Positions 59,544-64,000 of a stretch of DNA of 64,000 nt are shown piece by piece. The notes beneath the pieces were generated by a model. That model did no database searches and was not told the DNA's origin. It was given only the letters and a program-made list of their open reading frames with translations. Location: NCBI RefSeq assembly GCF_001468395.1, contig NZ_LNSG01000010.1, positions 62,001 through 126,000 of the forward strand. Reading direction: 5' to 3'. This stretch comes from Sphingopyxis sp. H073 (GTDB taxonomy: Bacteria; Pseudomonadota; Alphaproteobacteria; Sphingomonadales; Sphingomonadaceae). The first letter of the stretch is position 1. Each line of letters starts with the position of its first letter. Both the position numbers and the translations under genes were made by a program.

Positions 59544-61232
59544 TTAGCGCCCGCGCCGCCGAAAGGCAATGGCAGCCGCGAGCAGCAGCAGCGCGAAGGC
59601 GACGGGCAGCGCGTTGCCGTACCGCGCGAACAAGGTCGGGGCGTGCGCAGGCGGCACGACGGTGTCGATCCGCCCGGACTGGTGCATCGGGACCGAATCG
59701 AGGATGCGGCCGTCGGCGTCGATCACCGCGCTGATCCCGGTCGGGGTCGCGCGGATGACGGGCAGCCCCTCCTCGATCGCGCGCAGCCGCGCCTGCGCCA
59801 GATGCTGCGGCGGACCCCAGCCGCCGAACCAGGCGTCGTTCGACGGGTTGAAGATGAAATCGGGGCGATGCGCGCGGTCGACGACCTGGCCCGAGAAGAT
59901 GATCTCGTAGCAGATTTGCAACCCCGCCTTGCCGAAGCGGCCGAGGTCGAGCGTATGCGGGCCGGGGCCGGGCCAGAAATCGATGTCGCCGGGCGCAAGT
60001 CGCGACAGACCGATCGCCGACAGCACCGGCCGCATCGGCAGATATTCGCCATAGGGAACGAGGTGCGCCTTGTCGTAGCGCGGGCCGAGCGTGCCGTCGG
60101 CATGGACGGTCATCACCGCATTGCGCGCTCCGATCGCGTCCCCGGCCCTGTCGAGTTCGAGCTTGAGCGCGCCGAGCAGCATCACGTCGTCGGGGTTCAT
60201 CAGCGCCGTCAGCCGCGCGCGCGCGGCGGCGGGCGAGCGGTCGTAATAGACGAGCGGATAGCCGGTCTCCAGATAGTCGGGCACCGCCGCCTCGGGCCAC
60301 AGGATCAGGCGCGGTTCCGCGGATTTCGGCGTGGTCAGCCGCGCCAGCTTTTCGAAATTGAGGTCGGCCTTGCTGCCCTCCCATTTGTCCTGCTGGCCGA
60401 CGTTCGGCTGGACGACGGTGATGGGGATGCCTTGCGCCGGGCGGGGCGGGGCAGGCAGGATCGCGGGAAACAGCGCGGCGACGACGACCGGCAGAACGAA
60501 GAGGGCGAAGAAGCCGATCGCGATCCACGTTCCCGACTTGGGCCAGGCCCGGGGCGATGCGGTGGCGACATAGGCGAGGGCATGGCTCGCCCACGCCGCC
60601 AGCAGGACGACGAGCGCCGAAAAGCCATAGGTGCCGATGCCGGGCAGGAAGACGTTGGGAACCAGCGTGGAGCCGAGCGCGGCGCCGAGCGGATTCCACG
60701 CAAACCCCGTAAAAACCCAGCTGCGCAGCCATTCGGTCAGTGTCCACAGTGCAGCGAAGGCGAGAGTGAAGGAGAGCGTCGCCCCCGCGCCGGCGGGGGC
60801 CGCCGTCGGTTTTGCACCGCGCCCCGGTTCTTTGCTTCCCGCGGTCCCCGCCTGCGCGGGGACGACGTATCTTTGCACAGCCCACGCCCCCCACGTCGCC
60901 AGCGCCGGATATACCGCCAGATACAGCGACAGCAGCACCACCGCGATCCAGCCGAGCCAGGCGGGCATCGCTGCCTGATAGGTGAAGGCGGTCGCGATCC
61001 AGTTCAGCCCCAGCACGAAATGCCCGACCCCGAACGCCCAGCCGATCCCCAGCGCGCCCGATCCTTTCGCGCTGCGTGCGACCAGCGCCATCAGGCCCGC
61101 CAGCGCGAGCAAGGTCAGCGGCCACAGGTGGAGCGGGGCGAAGCCGGTGGCGGATAGCGCACCGGCGAGGAGGGCCAGCGCTTTGGGCCGGCGGTCGGCG
61201 AAAGCGGCGATGCGGGAGGAGAGCGCGGTCAC
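59544..61232 (-). CDS. lnt: Apolipoprotein N-acyltransferase
   Basis: 562-residue membrane enzyme that adds the third acyl chain to lipoproteins. Hydrophobic N-terminal half with about six or seven segments, then a nitrilase-type periplasmic domain with Glu in WPEAAVPDY, Lys in YDKAHLVPYGE and Cys in LQICYEII. GTG at 61232 is my choice, since the frame to 61268 has no better start. A repeat insertion (60781-60863) adds an Ala/Gly/Pro-rich loop of about 30 residues between two N-terminal membrane segments without breaking the frame. Confidence 0.92.
   Translation of the reverse strand: MTALSSRIAAFADRRPKALALLAGALSATGFAPLHLWPLTLLALAGLMALVARSAKGSGALGIGWAFGVGHFVLGLNWIATAFTYQAAMPAWLGWIAVVLLSLYLAVYPALATWGAWAVQRYVVPAQAGTAGSKEPGRGAKPTAAPAGAGATLSFTLAFAALWTLTEWLRSWVFTGFAWNPLGAALGSTLVPNVFLPGIGTYGFSALVVLLAAWASHALAYVATASPRAWPKSGTWIAIGFFALFVLPVVVAALFPAILPAPPRPAQGIPITVVQPNVGQQDKWEGSKADLNFEKLARLTTPKSAEPRLILWPEAAVPDYLETGYPLVYYDRSPAAARARLTALMNPDDVMLLGALKLELDRAGDAIGARNAVMTVHADGTLGPRYDKAHLVPYGEYLPMRPVLSAIGLSRLAPGDIDFWPGPGPHTLDLGRFGKAGLQICYEIIFSGQVVDRAHRPDFIFNPSNDAWFGGWGPPQHLAQARLRAIEEGLPVIRATPTGISAVIDADGRILDSVPMHQSGRIDTVVPPAHAPTLFARYGNALPVAFALLLLAAAIAFRRRGR
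60781..60863. repeat. In-frame repeat insertion inside lnt
   Basis: Two palindromes, gcccccgcgccggcgggggc (60781-60800) and gtccccgcctgcgcggggac (60844-60863), lie 43 bp apart inside lnt. The encoded peptide contains VVPAQAGT, the typical translation of this dispersed repeat type. It sits in a loop between membrane segments of the N-terminal half and keeps the frame open. Confidence 0.7.
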
Positions 61233-61777
61233 GCGCGCTGCTTTAGCGGCGCGCCGCGCGGCCCACAATGGCGCTTGAGGGCGTCGGCGACGGGAAGGCG
61301 GGGCGATCCGGCTTTGATGACGGGGATCGACCGTTTGCGGGCATTCGTTCGTCCCGGTGCCGCAGGCATGGGGAGGTGTCAGCGCGAAGCGCTGACGGAG
61401 GGGCTATTGCGCCGAGGTCGCGGCCCCTCCACCACTCACTTCGCGAGCGGTCCCCCTCCCCATGGCTGCGCCACAGGGAGGATAATTCCTTCTTCGTCAC
61501 CCTCGAACGAGACAAGTGGCTCGGTCGACTTGACCCGGGGTCCATGATTTCGCCGCCGCCGTGGATCCCGGATCAAGTCCGGGATGACGAAGGTCGGGAA
61601 TCCACCCCGAACCGGCCGTCGGGTGACTCAGTATCCATTTTACCATATAGGTTATTTTCTATTGACATCGTCACGCTGTTATGGCACAGTTATCACATCA
61701 TGAAGAATTGCGATTCGGGCCGGCGCCCTTCCGATGCGGGAGGGTGATCCGGCCCGGATGCTTTGGGGAGAATGGCG
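61233..61777. repeat. Intergenic region with several repeat arms between lnt and terS
   Basis: About 545 bp with no supported gene. It holds gaccccgg/ccgggatc-type arms: 61563-61590 carries the same core (atcccggatcaagtccggga) as the repeat at 1445-1520. A second pair, catggggagg (61368-61377) and cctccccatg-type sequence (61454-61463), encloses a short gc-rich block. The last 130 bp are AT-rich and hold a ttgaca (61662-61667) that may belong to the terS promoter. Confidence 0.55.
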
Positions 61778-62263
61778 ATGGGGCAGGCGGGTACGACCAC
61801 GGACGATACCGGCAATCCCCGTCCCGACCGCCGGCAGAAGGAGATTTTCCTCGATGCGCTGGCCGAATCCTCGAATGTCGCGGCCTCGGCGCGGGCGGCG
61901 GGGGTTTCGGCGAATGCCATGTACCGCGAGCGGCGGCGCAACACCGGCTTTGCGGCGCGCTGGCACGAGGCGCTGTGCGAGGGGTTCGCCCGGCTCGAGG
62001 CCGAACTGCTATCGGAGGCGCTGATCGCGCCGACGGGGAATGTGAAGGAAGCGACGCTGAAATCGCGGGCGCAGAAATATCGCCTCGGGCTCTCGCTGCT
62101 CGCCGCGCATCGCGCGGCGGTGCGCGGCGCGATGCTCCCGCAGGCCGGGGCTGCGCCCAAAGGGAATGCGAAGGCCCGACTGCTCGCGAAACTGACCGCG
62201 ATGCGGGCCCAGGTCGCCGCGGAGGAAGGCGGCGCCGACGAAAAAGAGGATGGCGCGTCTTGA
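61778..62263 (+). CDS. Small terminase-like subunit of a gene transfer agent (GTA) type cluster
   Basis: 161-residue helical protein: RRQKEIFLDALAESSNVAASARAAGVSANAMYRERRRNTGFAARW is an HTH segment used by phage and GTA small terminase subunits to bind DNA, followed by a helical linker and an Arg/Lys/Ala-rich C terminus. I chose the ATG at 61778 with ggggag at a proper distance. It precedes a terminase large subunit fragment whose TTG start overlaps its stop (TTGA). Confidence 0.7.
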   Translation: MGQAGTTTDDTGNPRPDRRQKEIFLDALAESSNVAASARAAGVSANAMYRERRRNTGFAARWHEALCEGFARLEAELLSEALIAPTGNVKEATLKSRAQKYRLGLSLLAAHRAAVRGAMLPQAGAAPKGNAKARLLAKLTAMRAQVAAEEGGADEKEDGAS

Positions 62264-62691
62264 AAAGCCTCGACGAGCTGTTGCGGATGTCGCCCGCCGA
62301 TTTCGCGGCCTGGGGGCGCCGGATCGGCGACGACAGCGCGGCAAGGCTGCTCACCGACTGGAGCTGGTGGCGGCGCGCCGACCAGTGCCCGCCCGCAGGC
62401 GACTGGCACGTCTGGATGCTGCTGGCGGGGCGCGGTTTCGGCAAGACGCGGACGGGGGCCGAGTGGGTGCGGGACTATGCCGAAGCGCATCCGGGCGCGC
62501 GGATCGCGCTGGTCGCGGCCTCGCTGCACGAGGCGCGGCAGGTGATGGTCGAGGGCGAGAGCGGCGTGCTGGCGATCGCGCCCGACGCGGCGCGCCCCGA
62601 GTATGAGAGCAGCCTGAGGCGGCTGAGCTGGGCGAACGGAACGGTCGCGACCCTCTATTCGGCGGCCGAGCCCGACAGCCTTCGCGGAAGC
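62260..62691 (+). pseudogene. Truncated terminase large subunit of the GTA cluster
   Basis: From a TTG at 62260 the N-terminal ~144 residues are clear: WHVWMLLAGRGFGKTRTGAEWVRDYAEAHPGARIALVA is the Walker A-type ATPase loop (G-R-G-F-G-K-T) and YESSLRRLSWANGTVATLYSAAEPDSLRG is the usual continuation. After about 62691 the frame loses homology where DNA from a different gene on the opposite strand begins. A full GTA terminase is 400 residues or more. Confidence 0.8.
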
Positions 62692-62694
62692 TCC

Positions 62695-62905
62695 AGCTAC
62701 GCTTCACTTCCAGACGATCGTCCCGATCGGCCGTTCCCATGTGGCGGATCAGTCGGCAGCTGCCGACACCATAATCCACCTCCCAACGGGGGCCGGCTTC
62801 AGGATCGGCCGCCGCGGCAGGGGCTGGCAGGCGGCCGCCGGAGCACATGGTCATCAGCGTCACGGCGATCAGACGTCGGGGGAGCCGACTCGTTGCGATT
62901 TTCAT
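62695..62905 (-). pseudogene. 5' fragment of a secreted protein gene at the terminase junction
   Basis: Minus-strand frame from ATG 62905: MKIATSRLPRRLIAVTLMTM with a signal peptide, then WEVDYGVGSCRLIRHMGTADR as in small secreted sphingomonad proteins. It ends at about 62700, facing the truncated terminase head to tail across a junction. Fragment only. Confidence 0.5.
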
Positions 62906-63019
62906 GGATAATATCGTCCAGAGGGAGGCGATGGCCAAAGAAGGGCGCAACCCTGGCGCGAAGCCGGAGTAACGGCATCGCGCGGGGCTGCCACCACGGC
63001 TATTGGTGGCGGGAGCCGC

Positions 63020-63355
63020 TCAATCGCCCGGCATGGTTCCCGTCGAGGAATAATCCTTGAACTTGTCGGTGAAGTTCGCGTGATAATCCTCGACCTGCAT
63101 GTCGGCATTTTCGGCGGCATCGGCGGCGGAATCGCCGGCGGCGCGGTTGGCCGCGGTGACCGCCGCGCGGAACGCCGAGCGTTCGCTGTCGCACGCGCCC
63201 TTCAGCGACATTTCATATTCGGCTTCGCTCATCTTGGCATCGAGCGATTTCTTCATGTGCTCGCGTAGGCATTTGGTGAAGGTGGCACGCGTCGTGTCAA
63301 CGCTGCCGGCCCCCGCCGGTGCCGCGGTTGCCAACAACAAGGCCGTGATCAGCAT
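63020..63355 (-). CDS. Small secreted hypothetical protein
   Basis: 111-residue protein with a short signal peptide (LITALLLATAAPAGA) and a helical, charged mature part with two Cys (FTKCLREHMKKSL and LKGACDSERSAF). It ends VEDYHANFTDKFKDYSSTGTMPGD. I know no family name. It lies divergent from the tail protein gene at 63404 and next to the truncation zone. Start at 63355. Confidence 0.6.
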   Translation of the reverse strand: MLITALLLATAAPAGAGSVDTTRATFTKCLREHMKKSLDAKMSEAEYEMSLKGACDSERSAFRAAVTAANRAAGDSAADAAENADMQVEDYHANFTDKFKDYSSTGTMPGD

Positions 63356-63403
63356 CCTGCTTCTCCCCGTTTGCAGAACTTTTTGTGTTGAGGAGGTTAG
63401 ACG

Positions 63404-63811
63404 ATGGCAATCGAAAATGGGAGCGCTTTTCTGTTAAAGATCGGTAATGGTTCGGCGCCGCCGGTCTTTGCCACCGTGGCCGGATTGCGCACGACGCAAT
63501 TGTCGGTGAACGGCGAGGCGGTGAACGTCACAACGAAGGATTCGGGCGGCTGGCGCGAGTTGCTGTCGGGCGCCGGGGTGCGATCGGTTTCGGTCAGCGC
63601 GGCGGGGATTTTTACCGGGTCGGCTGCCGAGGTGCGGCTGCGCGGTCATGCGCTGTCGGGGACGATCGACGATTATGAGCTTAGCTTCGAAAGTGGCGAG
63701 CGGATGCGCGGGCGCTTCCTGGTCACGCGGCTCGATTATGCCGGCGATTATAATGGCGAGCGCAATTACACGCTGAACCTGGAAAGCAGCGGCGCGGTGG
63801 TGAGCCTGTGA
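63404..63811 (+). CDS. Major tail protein (GTA/phage TP901-1 type)
   Basis: 135-residue protein: NGSAFLLKIGNGSAPPVFATVAGLRTTQLSVNGEAVNVTTKDSGGWRELLSGAGVRSVSVSAAGIF is the fold typical of the TP901-1/GTA major tail proteins, with the conserved tail segment L-S-G-T-I-D-D-Y-E-L-S-F and ending NYTLNLESSGAV. The next gene starts at GTG 63808, overlapping by four bases. In a GTA cluster it normally comes well after the capsid genes, which are missing here. Confidence 0.85.
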   Translation: MAIENGSAFLLKIGNGSAPPVFATVAGLRTTQLSVNGEAVNVTTKDSGGWRELLSGAGVRSVSVSAAGIFTGSAAEVRLRGHALSGTIDDYELSFESGERMRGRFLVTRLDYAGDYNGERNYTLNLESSGAVVSL

Positions 63812-64000
63812 GCGCGGCCAACGCGCTGAGGGGCGAGGCGGCGCTGCGTGTCGGCGCGCGTTCGCTGGTATTGCGGCCGAGCTTTGCCGCGCTGGTCGCG
63901 GCGGAGGAGGAGCTGGGGCCGCTGTTCGCGCTGGTCGAGCGCGCGGCCGATGGACGGCTCGGCCTTGGCGAGCTGACGGCATTGTTCTGGCATTGCATCC
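63808..64000 (+). CDS. GTA tail-adaptor-like gp10 protein, partial
   Basis: The first 64 residues (MSAANALRGEAALRVGARSL then VLRPSFAALVAAEEELGPLF and GLGELTALFWHC) match the gp10-like family that follows the major tail gene in GTAs, where EELGPLFAL and the FW-H region are typical. It runs off the right end of the window. Confidence 0.75.
   Translation, partial: MSAANALRGEAALRVGARSLVLRPSFAALVAAEEELGPLFALVERAADGRLGLGELTALFWHCI

Noticed and set aside
1..64000. CRISPR arrays or intact insertion sequences
   Set aside because: No regularly spaced direct repeats and no transposase gene were seen; fragments are explained by island recombination.

Overview
The window looks like the chromosome of a high-GC alphaproteobacterium of the order Sphingomonadales, probably Sphingopyxis or a close relative. 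I judge this from the housekeeping protein sequences, the hisB-hisH-hisA-hisF and surA-pdxA-rsmA blocks, the alphaproteobacterial SspB homologue and GTA-type phage genes. The genus is an inference and no search was run.

Layout. Core region 1 (1-17.2 kb) holds the end of a thiolase gene, an SDR dehydrogenase and thioesterase, gmk, fumC, sspB, the his cluster, a Ca2+/H+ antiporter, a KAS III enzyme, rsmA-pdxA-surA, a TauE/SafE permease, a LysR regulator and a small secreted protein. A 40-kb genomic island (about 17.19-57.51 kb) follows. Core region 2 (57.5-64 kb) holds trmB, metK, lnt and a broken gene transfer agent (GTA) cluster.

The island sits in the 3' end of trmB. A tyrosine integrase lies next to trmB. 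The displaced original trmB tail (S-H-E-V-W-Y-F-R-Y-R-R-K-A-stop) is still readable at 17164-17205, and the intact trmB now ends in an island-encoded tail. Near-identical 25-bp repeats lie about 75-115 bp inside both ends and look like integrase arm sites. Inside, from left to right, are: a LuxR solo; an AbiEi/AbiEii toxin-antitoxin pair with a 15-bp inverted-repeat operator; a LexA-box-controlled cassette with two SRAP-family proteins; DUF2958 and fossil trbK/trbL pieces from an ICE; a TonB receptor; and a long operon of a Baeyer-Villiger monooxygenase, hydrolase, acyl-CoA synthetase, two acyl-CoA dehydrogenases, a DUF35 protein, a thiolase-like protein and a nitronate monooxygenase-like protein. 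Next come a FadR-type regulator divergent from a CYP153-like P450 and ferredoxin, a NUDIX hydrolase, and a UbiB-MarR pair divergent from an EmrAB/outer-membrane efflux operon. A scrapyard of gene fragments (MlaE-like, TonB plug, NahE-like aldolase, Rieske alpha subunit) then leads into a phenolic operon. That operon holds a VAO/PCMH flavoprotein, aldehyde dehydrogenase, UbiD decarboxylase with its small zinc subunit, a second degenerate flavoprotein and a lipoprotein cytochrome c.

How the genes may work together (inference). The flavocytochrome would oxidise a para-alkyl or para-hydroxymethyl phenol, the dehydrogenase would make the hydroxybenzoate, and UbiD would remove CO2. The left operon would activate and shorten an acyl or alicyclic side chain and open ketones by Baeyer-Villiger oxidation. 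CYP153 would start terminal hydroxylation. TonB uptake and EmrAB efflux fit hydrophobic substrates. The most unusual item is the flavoprotein pair: one copy keeps the active site but has lost its N terminus, while the other keeps the fold but lacks the FAD loop and the phenolate-binding Tyr-Arg pair.
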